The notes: generated by a model not told the origin, from the sequence alone. A DNA stretch of 64,000 nt from Streptomyces sp. CC53 (GCF_001865245.1 NZ_MKXB01000141.1:1-64000), one strand, 5' to 3'; positions 8,969-18,674 are shown, numbered from the stretch's first letter. A program made the numbers and translations.

Positions 8969-9082
8969 GCACCGCTTCCCGGCCCGGCTGAGCGCCACCT
9001 CACACGCCGGGGCCCGGACGTCACCCATTACGCTGGGACCCGGCCCCTTTCCGTCCGCCCACCGCCCATCGAGGAGCACCCC

Positions 9083-9184
9083 GTGCTTGAGGCATTCTTC
9101 TCCGCCCTGCTGGTCCTGGTCTGCGTCGGCGTCCTCGCCTTCGCCGGGCTGACCGTGAAGAAGCTGTACCAGGGCCAGCGCTGA
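9083..9184 (+). CDS. Single-span small membrane protein
   Basis: A 33-codon ORF starts GTG with a GAGGAG ribosome binding site six bases upstream. It encodes one hydrophobic helix (FFSALLVLVCVGVLAFAGL) with a short basic tail (TVKKLYQGQR). The size, the ribosome binding site and the clean membrane topology support a real gene. It sits between DUF3099 and the nitrobindin-like gene. The function is unknown. Confidence 0.65.
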   Translation: MLEAFFSALLVLVCVGVLAFAGLTVKKLYQGQR

Positions 9185-9254
9185 CCCCCGCCGGGTCCGC
9201 CGCCGCAGCCTCCGCCCCCCGCCGCCGCACAGATCTGCAGAGCAGCCAGACACC

Positions 9255-9827
9255 ATGATCCAGATTCCGTCCGACCTGCACCCCGACCTCGTTCCGCTCG
9301 CGTTCCTGCTGGGGACGTGGGAGGGAGCCGGCGTCTTCGACTTCCCCGGTGACGAGAAGTGCAACTTCGGCCAGTCCGTGACCTTCACCCATGACGGCAG
9401 GGACTTCCTGGAGTACGTCTCCCGGTCCTGGGTCCTGGACGCCGAGGGCAAGAAGGTCCGCCCGCTGGAGACCGAGAGCGGCTACTGGCGCGTCGCCCAG
9501 GACCGCAAGGTCGAGGTCGTCATGATCCGCGACCAGGGCGTCGTCGAGGTCTGGTACGGCGAGCTCGCTGAGAAGAAGCCGCAGATCGACCTGGCCACGG
9601 ACGCCGTCGCCCGGACCGCCGCGGCCGGCCCGTACAGCGGGGGCAAGCGCCTCTACGGGTACGTGAAGAGCGACCTCATGTGGGTGGGCGAGAAGGCCAC
9701 GCCGGAGGTCCCCCTGCGGCCCTACATGTCGGCGCACCTGAAGAAGGTCGTCACCCCCGAGGAGGTCGAGGCCCTGGCCAAGAGCCTGGGCGACCTCCCC
9801 GACGACGGCATCGCCTTCTTCAAGTAG
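9255..9827 (+). CDS. Nitrobindin-like (FABP-fold) heme-binding protein
   Basis: The 190-residue protein has the GTWEGAG signature near residue 20 and an all-beta barrel pattern (ESGYWRVAQDRKVEVVMIRDQGVVEVWYG). The C-terminal HLKKV probably carries the proximal histidine of the nitrobindin heme site. Bacterial and plant nitrobindins bind ferric heme and react with nitric oxide or peroxynitrite. The protein lacks a signal peptide and should be cytoplasmic. It sits just upstream of nur in the same direction. Confidence 0.82.
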   Translation: MIQIPSDLHPDLVPLAFLLGTWEGAGVFDFPGDEKCNFGQSVTFTHDGRDFLEYVSRSWVLDAEGKKVRPLETESGYWRVAQDRKVEVVMIRDQGVVEVWYGELAEKKPQIDLATDAVARTAAAGPYSGGKRLYGYVKSDLMWVGEKATPEVPLRPYMSAHLKKVVTPEEVEALAKSLGDLPDDGIAFFK

Positions 9828-10030
9828 GCCGTCGACGCCGAGCAGGACCTCGACGCCGCCGGATGGCCGCCGCACGGAGCGGCCGCCCGGCGGCGTTCGC
9901 CGTCCCGAGCCGGCCGCGCCCCCGGCACGGGGCCCCGGCCCTCGCCCGGGGGAGCGCCGGACCCGCGGAAAGGGCACCGTTCTTCCGGTAGCCCCCGGGA
10001 AACCGGCTCCGTCCTCCTACACTGGAGCGC

Positions 10031-10540
10031 GTGGTGAGCACCGACTGGAAGAGTGATCTTCGGCAGCGCGGTTACCGGCTGACGCCCCAGCGCCAGCTGG
10101 TCCTGGAGGCGGTCGACGTGCTGGGGCACGCCACCCCCGACGACATCCTCAACGAGGTCCGCAAGACCGCCTCCGGGGTCAACGTCTCCACCGTCTACCG
10201 GACCCTGGAGCTGCTGGAGGAACTCGGGCTCGTCAGCCACGCCCACCTCGGGCACGGCGCGCCCACCTACCACCTCGCCGCCCGCCACCACCACCTGCAC
10301 CTCGTCTGCCGTGACTGCGGCGAGGTCATCGAGGCGGACGTCGACGTGGCCGCCGAGTTCACCGCCAAGCTGCGCGCCTCCTTCGGCTTCGACACGGACA
10401 TGAAGCACTTCGCGATCTTCGGGCGCTGCGCGGACTGCACCCGCAAGGCCGCCGACGCCGACCGTGCTGCCGGGGCCGCAGGCGCCGCCGAGGGCCGTGC
10501 CGCCGACGCGCCTGACGGCGGTACCGGCGGCACGCCGTAG
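10031..10540 (+). CDS. nur: Nur, nickel-responsive Fur-family repressor
   Basis: The 169-residue protein opens MVSTDWKSDLRQRGYRLTPQ like Streptomyces Nur. It has His at positions 70, 72 and 126 (the Ni site in the Nur structure) and at 33, 86, 88 and 90 (the M site). Two CxxC pairs (93/96 and 133/136) are also present. Nur represses nickel uptake and the iron superoxide dismutase gene when nickel is abundant, and so switches between Fe- and Ni-SOD. The C-terminal 30 residues (Ala/Gly/Asp rich) extend beyond the usual end. Neither SOD gene is in this window. Confidence 0.92.
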   Translation: MVSTDWKSDLRQRGYRLTPQRQLVLEAVDVLGHATPDDILNEVRKTASGVNVSTVYRTLELLEELGLVSHAHLGHGAPTYHLAARHHHLHLVCRDCGEVIEADVDVAAEFTAKLRASFGFDTDMKHFAIFGRCADCTRKAADADRAAGAAGAAEGRAADAPDGGTGGTP

Positions 10541-10629
10541 GCCTCCCGTCCCGTGTGACCGCCGCGGGGACCCGCTTCCTCGTGCCCGCGCCCCCGGTGC
10601 CCCGCCCGCGGGGCCTTAGGCTGGACGCC

Positions 10630-11595
10630 ATGAAGAGCCCTCTGCTGTCCCTGCCCGGCGCGGTCCCCGCCGAGGGACGCGACGAAGGCGTCGCCGGCCA
10701 CTACGGCGACCCGTTCCGCGAGCAGCGCGCCCTCGCCGCGGGCGACGGCCTCGTCGACCTGTCCCACCGCGGCGTCGTCACCGTCACCGGTGACGACCGG
10801 CTCAGCTGGCTGCACCTGCTGCTCACCCAGCACGTCAGCGAGCTGCCCGCGGGCCGGGCCGCCGACGCGTTGGTCCTGTCGGCGAACGGCCACATCGAAC
10901 ACGCGCTGTACCTGGTCGACGACGGTGAGACGGTCTGGGCGCACGTCGAACCCGGCACGCAGGAAGCCCTTATCGGCTACCTGGAGTCGATGAAGTTCTT
11001 CTACCGCGTCGAGGTCGCCGACCGCACCGGCGACACCGCCGTGGTGCACCTGCCGGCGGGCTCCCTCGCCGAGACCCCCGACGGCGTCGTCGTCCGGGAG
11101 ACCGCGCACGGCCGCGACCTGTTCCTGCCGCGCGCCGACCTGGAGGCGTACGCGGAGCGGCACGGGCCCCCCGCCGGCGTCCTCGCGTACGAGGCGCTGC
11201 GGGTGGAGGCGCACCGGCCGCGTCTCGGCTTCGAGACCGACCACCGGACGATCCCGCACGAGATCGGCCTCATCGGCTCCGCCGTCCACCTGCAGAAGGG
11301 CTGCTACCGCGGTCAGGAGACCGTGGCCCGCGTCCACAACCTGGGGAAGCCGCCGCGCCGGCTGGTGTTCCTGCACCTGGACGGCAGCGAGGTGCACCTG
11401 CCGGAGCACGGCGCGCCCGTGCGGCTGGCCGCGGACGGCCCGGACGGCCGCCAGGTCGGCTTCGTCACCACCGCCGTACGCCACTACGAGCTCGGCCCCA
11501 TCGCGCTCGCCCTGGTGAAGCGGAACGTGCCGGTCGACGCGCCGCTGCTGGCGGGCGGCACGGCGGCCGCGCAGGAGACCGTCGTCCAGCCCTGA
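10630..11595 (+). CDS. ygfZ: YgfZ-like folate-binding protein (Fe-S cluster repair/assembly)
   Basis: The 321-residue protein is of the GcvT/YgfZ type with the signature KGCYRGQETVAR (around residue 225) containing the conserved Cys, and the N-terminal GLVDLSHRGVVTVTGDDRLS. YgfZ uses tetrahydrofolate to support maturation or repair of certain Fe-S enzymes. The ATG sits directly after a TTAGGCT -10-like box, which suggests a leaderless transcript. It follows nur with a 90-base gap and may have its own promoter. Confidence 0.92.
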   Translation: MKSPLLSLPGAVPAEGRDEGVAGHYGDPFREQRALAAGDGLVDLSHRGVVTVTGDDRLSWLHLLLTQHVSELPAGRAADALVLSANGHIEHALYLVDDGETVWAHVEPGTQEALIGYLESMKFFYRVEVADRTGDTAVVHLPAGSLAETPDGVVVRETAHGRDLFLPRADLEAYAERHGPPAGVLAYEALRVEAHRPRLGFETDHRTIPHEIGLIGSAVHLQKGCYRGQETVARVHNLGKPPRRLVFLHLDGSEVHLPEHGAPVRLAADGPDGRQVGFVTTAVRHYELGPIALALVKRNVPVDAPLLAGGTAAAQETVVQP

Positions 11596-11755
11596 CCGCC
11601 CGGCCCCCGGCCGGCGTCCCGCAGGACTGACCGCCCGGGGCCGGCCGGCGCCCCCGGTCCGCACCCGGCGCACCCGCCGGGCCGGGCTCCCCGGCCCGGC
11701 GGGTGCGCCGGACCGGACCCTGACGGGCGACGCCCGGACCGGTCCCGGGCCCGGG

Positions 11756-12181
11756 TCACACCTCCAGCAGCACCGTGAACGGGCCGTGGTTGGTGAGCGA
11801 CACCCGCATCTCGGCACCGAACCGGCCCGTCTCCACGGTGGCGCCCAACTCCCGCAGCCGAGCGACGACCTCGTCCACCAGCGGCTCCGCCACCGGCCCC
11901 GGGGCCGCGGCGTTCCACGTGGGGCGGCGGCCCTTGCGGGCGTCCCCGTACAGGGTGAACTGGGAAATCACCAGCAAGGGTGCATTCACGTCGGAGCACG
12001 ACTTCTCGCCGTCCAGGATGCGGACGGACCACAGCTTGCGGGCCAGCTGCGCGGCCTGCTCCCGCGTGTCGCCGTGCGTGACCCCGACGAGGACGCACAG
12101 CCCTTCGCCCACGATCTCGCCGACCGTCTCGCCGGCCACGTCGACCCGTGCCCCGTCGACTCTCTGTACCACTGCTCGCAT
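11756..12181 (-). CDS. dtd: D-aminoacyl-tRNA deacylase
   Basis: The 141-residue protein starts [15 protein letters not shown] and holds the [17 protein letters not shown] block and the C-terminal [11 protein letters not shown]. These correspond to the DTD active-site motifs SQFTLY and NxGPxT. The enzyme removes D-amino acids such as D-Tyr from mischarged tRNA. It faces ygfZ convergently and rsiG divergently. The ATG was chosen because it gives the invariant MRAVVQR start. Confidence 0.95.
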   Translation of the reverse strand: MRAVVQRVDGARVDVAGETVGEIVGEGLCVLVGVTHGDTREQAAQLARKLWSVRILDGEKSCSDVNAPLLVISQFTLYGDARKGRRPTWNAAAPGPVAEPLVDEVVARLRELGATVETGRFGAEMRVSLTNHGPFTVLLEV

Positions 12182-12296
12182 GCCACCCAACTTACCGAGG
12201 GCCGAACGGGTGCAGAGCACCTGCACACGGCATGCGGGAATGGCACCATGCGTGTCAGGCGGTGCCCGTGAGCACCGGTCGAGGGGACGGATTCAC

Positions 12297-12941
12297 ATGA
12301 GCACACCTGGCGCCGGGCAGCGCCCCGGTTCCGTGTCGACCACCTGCGCCGAATCCGGCAAGGCTGTCGAACGGACCCGCCCACCGGTCCAGCGGGCCCC
12401 GTCCGGCACGGCGGGAGGCTCCGCGGCCCCGTGCGGCCGGGCCGCCTCGGACGCCCCCGGGGCACTGCGGACGCTGTGCCTGACGGAGCTGCGCGCCCTG
12501 CGCCGCGACTCGCACACGGACGAAGCGGACCTCAGCTACGTGCGGAGGCTGCTGCAGGGCCGGATCGACATCCTGCGCGCCGAGCTGGCGCGACGGGCGG
12601 ACCCCGAGGTGCCCGTGGTGCACCGCCTGTCGGAGATCCTGCTGGACAGCCCGTCGCCGAGGGGCGCCCGACGCAGCTCCGCACGGCACCTCACGCTGTC
12701 GACGCCGCGGAGCGAGGAGTACCGGCGGCTGGCCGCCGAGATGCTCGCCGAGGTGGAGCTGTCCGACCTGGCGGCCCGGACGGACGAGGAACTGCGGCAG
12801 GCGATGGGCCGGTTGGCCCGCTACGAGCAGCAGGTGTCGCGGCAGCGCCAGGAGCTCCAGCGCACCGCGGACGAGTGCAGCGCGGAGATCGCCCGCCGGT
12901 ACCGGGAGGGCGAGGCGCAGGTGGACGACCTGCTGGCCTGA
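12297..12941 (+). CDS. rsiG: RsiG, c-di-GMP-binding anti-sigma factor for WhiG
   Basis: The 214-residue protein consists of a disordered N-terminus (about 65 residues) and long helices. It has two copies of the RsiG c-di-GMP signature E-x3-S-x2-R-x3-Q-x3-[17 protein letters not shown] in the first helix and [16 protein letters not shown] in the last. In Streptomyces, RsiG armed with c-di-GMP holds the sporulation sigma factor WhiG inactive until the nucleotide falls. Both motifs are complete, so c-di-GMP binding should be retained. A GAGGGGACGG stretch precedes the ATG. whiG itself is not in this window. Confidence 0.92.
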   Translation: MSTPGAGQRPGSVSTTCAESGKAVERTRPPVQRAPSGTAGGSAAPCGRAASDAPGALRTLCLTELRALRRDSHTDEADLSYVRRLLQGRIDILRAELARRADPEVPVVHRLSEILLDSPSPRGARRSSARHLTLSTPRSEEYRRLAAEMLAEVELSDLAARTDEELRQAMGRLARYEQQVSRQRQELQRTADECSAEIARRYREGEAQVDDLLA

Positions 12942-13002
12942 TCCCCGCGCCCGGCGGAAACCGGGGTGCGGCCCGGGGAGGCGGCCGCCTAGCGTGACGC
13001 GC

Positions 13003-14547
13003 ATGAGCTCAGACGCCTCCCACACCTCGGACAGCCCCGACGCCTCGGACGTCTCTCCCGCCCCGCTTCCTTCCACCACCCCCGCCTCCGGGACCCCGCA
13101 GGGGGGTGACGGCCCGCCGGCGTCCGGTGCCTCCGCAGCGGCAGGCGCCCATCCGGCCTCGTCCGCCTCTCCCCCGCCCGGTGCCCCTCCGACCTCGGGC
13201 ACCACTCCCGCGCCGGGCGCCCCCGCTGCTTCGGACGACCCCCGTGCCTCGGACAGCCCGGCCGGCCCCTCCGCCCCCGCCGCGGGCTCCTCCGGCGCCG
13301 AGCCCTCCGCAGTCGTCCGCACCGTCGGCGAGGCCGAGTTCGCGGACTGGGTCCGCGCCAAGAAGACCGGCTTCCTGAATCCACCGGTCGTGTCGGACGA
13401 GGAGGTGACGATCCGGCTGCGCGCCTTCGAACCGGACCGCACGTGGGGCGCGTTCGACGGCGGGCGCTGCGTCGCGACGTACCACACGTTCGCCCAGGAG
13501 GTGACCGCGGTCGGCGGTGCGGCGGTGCCCACCAGCGCGGTGTCGGGAGTGACGGTGTCCCCGACCCACCGGCGGCGCGGGCTGCTCGGCCGGATGATGG
13601 CCGAGGGCCTCGCGGACGCACGGCGGCGCGGTGACGTCCTCGCGTCGCTGATCGCCGCCGAGTACCCGATCTACGGGCGGTACGGCTTCGGGCCCGCCAC
13701 CTGGTCGACCGTGTGGGAGGTCGACCTGCTGCGGGCCGGGCTCGACCCGCGCTGGTCCGGCCCGTCCGACGGCGGCCGCGTCGATCTGGTCGACGGGGCG
13801 GCCGTCCGCGCGTTCGGCCCGGCCCTGCACGACCGGGTACGGGCGCTGCGGCACGGCATGGTGAGCCGCTCCACCCGCATGTGGGAACGCAGCACCGGGC
13901 TGGACCCGCATCCGGGCGACGGGTGGAAGGAGCCGTTCTACGCGGCGTACCGGTCCCCGGCCGGGGAGGTGGAGGGCTATGTGGCGTACGCCTCGGACGA
14001 CAAGTGGGACGACGCCAAGCAGCCGGTGAACACGGTGACCGTCCACGAACTGCTCGCGGCCACCCCGGACGCCGAACTGGCGCTGTGGCGCTACGTGTGC
14101 GCGATCGACTGGGTGACGCGGGTGCGCAGCGGCTACCGTGCGCCGGACGACCTGCTGCCGCTCCTGCTGCCCGACCCGCGTGCGGCCCGGGTGCTGACGC
14201 ACGCGGACATGCTGTGGCTGCGGATCCTCGACGTGCCGCGGGCGCTGGAGGCGCGGACGTACGCCGTGCCGGGGTCACTGGTGCTGGACGTGCGGGACGC
14301 GGCCGGGTTCAGCGGGGGGAGGTTCCTGCTGGAGGCGTCACCGGAGGGCGCGTCCTGCACGCCCACCACGGCGTCCGCGGACCTCGTGCTGGATGTCGCG
14401 GAACTGGGCGCGCTGTACCTGGGCGACGAGTCGGCGGTGCGACTGGCGGCGCTGGGCCGGGTGGAGGAGGCCCGCCCCGGGGCTGCCGCCGCGGCCGACC
14501 TGATGCTGCGGGCGGCACGGCGCGCGTGGTGCCCGGACATCTTCTGA
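13003..14547 (+). CDS. Eis-like GNAT N-acetyltransferase
   Basis: The protein has about 105 low-complexity Pro/Ala/Ser residues at its N-terminus. An Eis-type architecture follows: a GNAT domain with the acetyl-CoA motif [17 protein letters not shown], the [13 protein letters not shown] segment, a second GNAT-like fold, and a C-terminal SCP2-like domain ending DIF with a free C-terminal carboxylate, as in Eis. The family acetylates aminoglycosides or lysines. The ATG follows CCTAGCGTGACGCGC, a typical leaderless -10 layout. A GTG three codons upstream is the alternative. The substrate is unknown. Confidence 0.88.
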   Translation: MSSDASHTSDSPDASDVSPAPLPSTTPASGTPQGGDGPPASGASAAAGAHPASSASPPPGAPPTSGTTPAPGAPAASDDPRASDSPAGPSAPAAGSSGAEPSAVVRTVGEAEFADWVRAKKTGFLNPPVVSDEEVTIRLRAFEPDRTWGAFDGGRCVATYHTFAQEVTAVGGAAVPTSAVSGVTVSPTHRRRGLLGRMMAEGLADARRRGDVLASLIAAEYPIYGRYGFGPATWSTVWEVDLLRAGLDPRWSGPSDGGRVDLVDGAAVRAFGPALHDRVRALRHGMVSRSTRMWERSTGLDPHPGDGWKEPFYAAYRSPAGEVEGYVAYASDDKWDDAKQPVNTVTVHELLAATPDAELALWRYVCAIDWVTRVRSGYRAPDDLLPLLLPDPRAARVLTHADMLWLRILDVPRALEARTYAVPGSLVLDVRDAAGFSGGRFLLEASPEGASCTPTTASADLVLDVAELGALYLGDESAVRLAALGRVEEARPGAAAAADLMLRAARRAWCPDIF

Positions 14548-15052
14548 GCGGCCCGCGCCGTCCGGCGCGGCTGCGCCCGCGGAGTGGCCCCTGCTGCCGC
14601 GTGCGGCGGACCGCGGGCGGTGACCCCGGCCGCCGTGCCCCGGGCGGCCGCCACGGTCAGCGGGTCCGCACGCGGGAGCGCGTACCCGACGGGGGCGACG
14701 CACACCGCCGGAAGGCCCGCGGACCAGCCGGGCGTGGTCCGTGGTGCTGTTCCGGCGGGTGGGGTGGGCGTGGCCCGTGGTGCTGTTCCGGCGGGTGGGG
14801 CGGGCGTGGCCCGTGGTGCGGTACCGGCGGGTGGGGTGGACGCGGTCCGTGGTGCGGTTCCGGCGGGTGGGCGGGCAGCCGAGTGCGCAGCGACGTGACG
14901 AGCGGGCCGGTGGGCGGCGGATGTCCGGTGCCCGCCGCGGTAGGACGAGACCGTCGCGCCCGGACGGGCGACTCCGCTCCGCGGGGACGGGGCCGCCGCT
15001 ACGATCAGGTCCGCCGGATATACGGGGACTTGAGGATGCCGGGGGTGGGGGA
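14548..15052. other. Intergenic region before the ATP-grasp gene
   Basis: No supported gene is seen in these 505 bases. They include a 36-bp tandem repeat (annotated separately) and a final 100 bases that must carry the ATP-grasp promoter. Reading frames across the repeat give only repetitive Ala/Gly/Val or Arg/Val strings. Confidence 0.5.
14736..14879. repeat. 36-bp tandem repeat, four units
   Basis: Units begin at 14736, 14772, 14808 and 14844. Each contains the core GTTCCGGCGGGTGGG or a one-base variant. Units 1 and 2 differ at two positions, units 3 and 4 at more. The period is a multiple of three, so frames stay open, but no start or ribosome binding site supports translation. Confidence 0.8.
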
Positions 15053-16402
15053 GTGTCCGGTCCGCTCGTGGTGCTCGGGGCGAGCGGAGACGTGGCGGCC
15101 GCGGCGGCCACGCTCCCGGTCCAGGTCGTGCACGTCCGTCTGCCGGGCGCGCCGCGCCCCGTGGACGCCACAGCCGTCGTGTACGACGTCGACTACCAGC
15201 ACCCGCCCGCGTTCCTGCCCTTCGTGGACGAGGTCCTTGCGCCCCTGGCGCCGACCGCGGTGGTGTCCCTCACCGAGCTCGGGCTCGAACCGGCCTCCGC
15301 GGCTGCGGAGCGGCTCGGTGTCACCGGCGTGCCCCTGCAAGCCGTCCGGGACACCCGCGACAAGCTGCGGATGCGGCGCCTCCTGGACCGTGCGGCGCCG
15401 CACCTGAACCCCCCGTACGCGCCGGGCGACGCCCCGCCGGACGTGGTGGGCGCGCTGTTCACCGGCAACGCGGCCGTCGTGGCCAAACCGGTCGCCGGGA
15501 CCGGCAGCCTCGCCGTGTCCCTGCTCCGGCGTCCCGAGGACCTTCCCGACAGCAGGCGGAACCCCGGCACGATGCTCGAACGGTACGTCCCCGGGCGGGA
15601 GTTCAGCGTCGAGTCGCTGTCCGGGGGCGGGCGCCACCGGATGCTGGGCATCGCGGAGAAGCGGACCTCACCGGACGGCTTCGTGGAGCTGGCGCACCTG
15701 ATGCCGCCGCCCGGCCTGACGGAGGCGGACGGCAGGCGCGTCGAGCGGGCCGTGGCCGGACTGCTCGACGCGGTGGGCCTGGTCGACGGACCGAGCCACA
15801 CGGAGGTGAAGCTGGGCGAGGACGGCCGGGTCACCGTCATCGAGACCCACAACCGCCCCGGCGGGGACGGGATCGCCGACCTCGTCCGCCTCACGACCGG
15901 CATCGACTGGCGCCGCGCCGCCCTCGGCTGGGCGGTGGGCGAGCGCCTGCCGGCCGTCGTGAAGCAACCGGACGTTCCGGAAGCCGGGACGGCAACGGGG
16001 CCGGCGGCGGCCGCGGGGCCCCGGGAGGCGGCGGGGCCGCCGCGGGACGGAGCCGCGGCGGCCCGAGGGGTACGGAGGGCGGCTGCGGCGGCCCCGGTGG
16101 AGGGGGCGCCCCCGGTGGCTGCGGCGGCCACGGTGTTCCTCACGGCGCCGCCCGGCCGCGTGACGGCGGTGTCGCCCCCGCCGGGGCTCTCCGGGTCGGC
16201 GCGGGTCGTCACCTGGGAGGTGCAGGTGGAGCCCGGCGACCCGGTACAGCCGCTGCGCTCCTCCGCCGACCGTCTCGGCATGGCCCTGATCGCCGCCCCC
16301 GGGGGACCGGACGCCTGCGCTGCGGCGGTCGCGGACCTGCTGGCCCGCCCCGCGGTGACGACGTGCCCCGACGACGCACCGCCGGACCCCTCCCGTCCAT
16401 GA
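15053..16402 (+). CDS. ATP-grasp domain ligase
   Basis: From GTG (preceded by GGGGGTGGGGGA) the 449-residue protein reads as an ATP-grasp enzyme. A pre-ATP-grasp Rossmann-like region (VVLGASGDVAAAAATL) comes first. Then come RDTRDKLRMRRLL, the phosphate-binding AVVAKPVAGTGSLAVSL, ERYVPGREFSVESLS and the metal-binding VTVIETHNRPGGDG. A roughly 50-residue Ala/Gly/Arg-rich insertion separates the core from the last beta-rich part. Such enzymes join a carboxylate to an amine with ATP, as in dipeptide or carnosine-type synthases. The substrate is unknown. It is transcribed alone. Confidence 0.85.
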   Translation: MSGPLVVLGASGDVAAAAATLPVQVVHVRLPGAPRPVDATAVVYDVDYQHPPAFLPFVDEVLAPLAPTAVVSLTELGLEPASAAAERLGVTGVPLQAVRDTRDKLRMRRLLDRAAPHLNPPYAPGDAPPDVVGALFTGNAAVVAKPVAGTGSLAVSLLRRPEDLPDSRRNPGTMLERYVPGREFSVESLSGGGRHRMLGIAEKRTSPDGFVELAHLMPPPGLTEADGRRVERAVAGLLDAVGLVDGPSHTEVKLGEDGRVTVIETHNRPGGDGIADLVRLTTGIDWRRAALGWAVGERLPAVVKQPDVPEAGTATGPAAAAGPREAAGPPRDGAAAARGVRRAAAAAPVEGAPPVAAAATVFLTAPPGRVTAVSPPPGLSGSARVVTWEVQVEPGDPVQPLRSSADRLGMALIAAPGGPDACAAAVADLLARPAVTTCPDDAPPDPSRP

Positions 16403-16583
16403 ACGGTCACGGCTCCGACGCAGGCGGGACTGCGGCGTGCGCGGGCCGCGGCGCCGCAGCCCGCGCCGGCTCCTGGGGTCCGGCGCGTGGGGGCGCGGAC
16501 CATGAGCCCGGGTGGGACGGGCCCCGCGTCGGCGTCGACAGCGGGCATCCGGCGGCAGCGGGGCCCGCGCACGCACCACCGTG

Positions 16584-17060
16584 TCAGACCCGGCCGGCGT
16601 GGTGCCGGCGGCCTGCGAAAGCACCGGTCAGGCCGCGCACCAGCGCCCAGATCGCCACGGCGTTGACCAGAGCGCAGGCCAGGAGCACACCGGCGAGACC
16701 GAACACCGCCCCGAGGTCCAGCAGTTCGGCGCCCGCCGGGTCGTAGGCGCCCGGCTCGGGCACGGGCAGCCCGGTGGGCAGGGGCTCGGGGGCCGTGGCG
16801 TCGTGGGCGGGGGGCTCGGGCGGCGGGTTCGGGCCCGTGTGGACGGGCACGGCCTCCGGCGCTCCCCCCGCATCGGGAGCGGGGACGAGCAGCGGCAGGA
16901 CCAGAAGGCTGAGCGGCGCGGTGGCCAGGATCGGCCAGACGGCGGCGAGACCGGCCTCCCCCGTCCAAGCGAGCCCGCCCACCCAGACCACCAGTCCGAC
17001 CACCACGGCCAAGTAGCCGGCCGGAACCCACACTTCGGCGCGCGATCGCAGTCGTCCCAC
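16584..17060 (-). CDS. Predicted membrane protein, three to four helices
   Basis: From GTG, with a GGGGGAGGG site five bases upstream, the 158-residue protein has hydrophobic segments YLAVVVGLVVWVGGLAWTG, VWPILATAPLSLLVLPLLVP and GAVFGLAGVLLACALVNAVA. A Pro/Glu-rich hydrophilic loop lies between the second and third. No family motif is recognised. It is convergent with the ATP-grasp gene. Longer upstream extensions read through Arg/Pro-rich sequence and are unlikely. Confidence 0.72.
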   Translation of the reverse strand: MGRLRSRAEVWVPAGYLAVVVGLVVWVGGLAWTGEAGLAAVWPILATAPLSLLVLPLLVPAPDAGGAPEAVPVHTGPNPPPEPPAHDATAPEPLPTGLPVPEPGAYDPAGAELLDLGAVFGLAGVLLACALVNAVAIWALVRGLTGAFAGRRHHAGRV

Positions 17061-17316
17061 GACACCCTCCCCCTTCGTCCGGCTTCCAGTGTCCGAACGG
17101 GGGAGCCGGCGCGCCTGAGTACGACTCCTCAGACGCGGGTGGGTACCTGCCGCGTCGGCGGACCCGGGTGCCGGTCGCCCCTGTGGCCGAGCCGGCCCGG
17201 CCCGAGGACCGGCCCTCGGGCCGGGCACGAGGCGAGGGCGGATCCGAGGGGCACGCACCCGGGAGCCGGCCCCCGCACCGGGGCCCGCGCCGGGGTCGGG
17301 CCGCCCGCCGCCGCTC

Positions 17317-18209
17317 TCATCCGCGGCCCAGGACCTCCGCGACCCGGATGATGCCGTCACCGCCGTGCCCCAGCCCGATGGCGCGGCGCGTCATGCCTTC
17401 GGCCGCGCGCATCACGCCGGCGTCGATGCCGTGGGCCTCGGACGCCTCGACGATGTGGGACATGGAGGACACCGCCGAGGTCATCGGGTTGATCGCCCCG
17501 GAGAAGCTCCCGCTCTCCACGTTCCCGGCCAGTTCCTCGAAGAGCGGCGGCAGGATCGCGGCGATGCCCTGCGCGAAGGGCGCCAGCTCCGTCGGGGAGC
17601 CGCCCTCCGCCTGCGCGACGGCCAGGGCATGGGCGTAGCCGGCCATCGCGGTCCAGAAGACGTCGAGCAGCGCGATGTCGTAGGCCGCGGCCCGCCCGAT
17701 GTCCTCGCCGAGATGGTTGTGGGTGCCGCCCAGCGCCCGGAGGACGGGCAGGTGCTCCTCGTACAGGTCCTTCGGGCCGCTGTGGAGGAACACCGCGCCG
17801 GGTGTCCCGATGCTCGGCGCGGGCGTCATGATCGCGCCGTCGAGGTAGCGGACGCCGTGGTCGGCGGCCCAGGCGGCGGTGGCGCGGGCCCGTCCCGGGG
17901 CGTCGGCTGTGAGGTTCACGACCGTGCTGCCCTTGAGCGCGGCGGCCACCGCGTCGCGGCGCAGCACCGCGTCGGCGGCCTCGTAGTCGACGACGCACAC
18001 GACGGTCAGCGGGCTCGCGGCGACGGCGGCCTCGGCGGACGGGGCGCTGACCGCGCCCCGCTCCACCGGCTCGCGGTCCTTTCCGGGCGTACGGTTCCAC
18101 ACGGTGGTGCGCACCCCGGCGGCGAGGAAGCCACCGGCGAGGGCGCGGCCCAGGGGCCGAGCCCGAGCACCGTGACGGACGCGGCGGCGGAAGACGACGG
18201 GGAAGCAGG
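17317..18209 (-). pseudogene. NAD(P)-dependent 6-phosphogluconate-dehydrogenase-like/imine-reductase-type oxidoreductase with a 1-base frameshift
   Basis: The start frame encodes MPASPSSSAAASVTVLGLGP, the beginning of a Rossmann fold. The rest of the protein (RALAGGFLAAGVRTTVWNRT onward, to a C-terminal helical domain ending AEVLGRG) continues in another frame. Restoring one base near 18152, which turns CAGGGG into CATGGGG on the top strand, gives the expected VLGLGPMGRALAGGFLAAG glycine motif. So one T:A pair is missing, either a real mutation or a sequence error. The body is otherwise uninterrupted for 270 residues. The HxlR regulator gene is divergent and probably controls it. Confidence 0.85.
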
Positions 18210-18317
18210 CATGACTCAACTCCGTTGGAAAGAAAGACAAGAAGGACGCAGGTGGAGTGTCGGGCGGAGCGCGCGGCGTGCCCGCCGACGGCGGAGCACG
18301 CACCGATGAGAGGACCG

Positions 18318-18674
18318 ATGATGACCCGCGGCCGGGCGCAGGAGACGGACGTGTGCGGCGTAACCGCCGCCGTCGCCGTGATCGATGGCAAGTGGAAGAC
18401 GCTGCTGCTGTGGCTGCTGGAGTCGGGGCCGCGCCGACCGGGGGAGCTGCGCAGGCTCGCACCGGGCCTCAGCGAGAAGGTGCTGACCCAGGCGCTGCGC
18501 GAGATGGAGTCCGACGGCCTGGTGCACCGGGAGGTGTACGAGGAACTGCCGCTGAAGACCGTGTACTCGCTGACCCCGTTCGGGCGCGAACTGTCCGAAG
18601 CCCTCGGGCCCCTCGCTGACTGGGGGCACCGCCGCCTGGAGCGTCTCACCGGGGCCCGCGAACAGGCTTCCTGA
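18318..18674 (+). CDS. HxlR family transcriptional regulator
   Basis: The 118-residue winged-helix protein carries the HxlR signature: TDVCGVTAAVAVIDGKWKTLLLWLLESGPRRPGELRRLAPGLSEKVLTQALREMESDGLV, with the sensing Cys in the N-terminal DVCGV. HxlR proteins respond to quinones, aldehydes or oxidants and usually control a neighbouring oxidoreductase, here the divergent dehydrogenase. AGAGGA lies 3-9 bases before either of two adjacent ATG codons (18318, 18321). The first was taken. Confidence 0.9.
   Translation: MMTRGRAQETDVCGVTAAVAVIDGKWKTLLLWLLESGPRRPGELRRLAPGLSEKVLTQALREMESDGLVHREVYEELPLKTVYSLTPFGRELSEALGPLADWGHRRLERLTGAREQAS

Noticed and set aside
14736..14879. Regular 36-bp repeats that could suggest a CRISPR array
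   Set aside because: The units are head-to-tail without unique spacers and there are no cas genes nearby.
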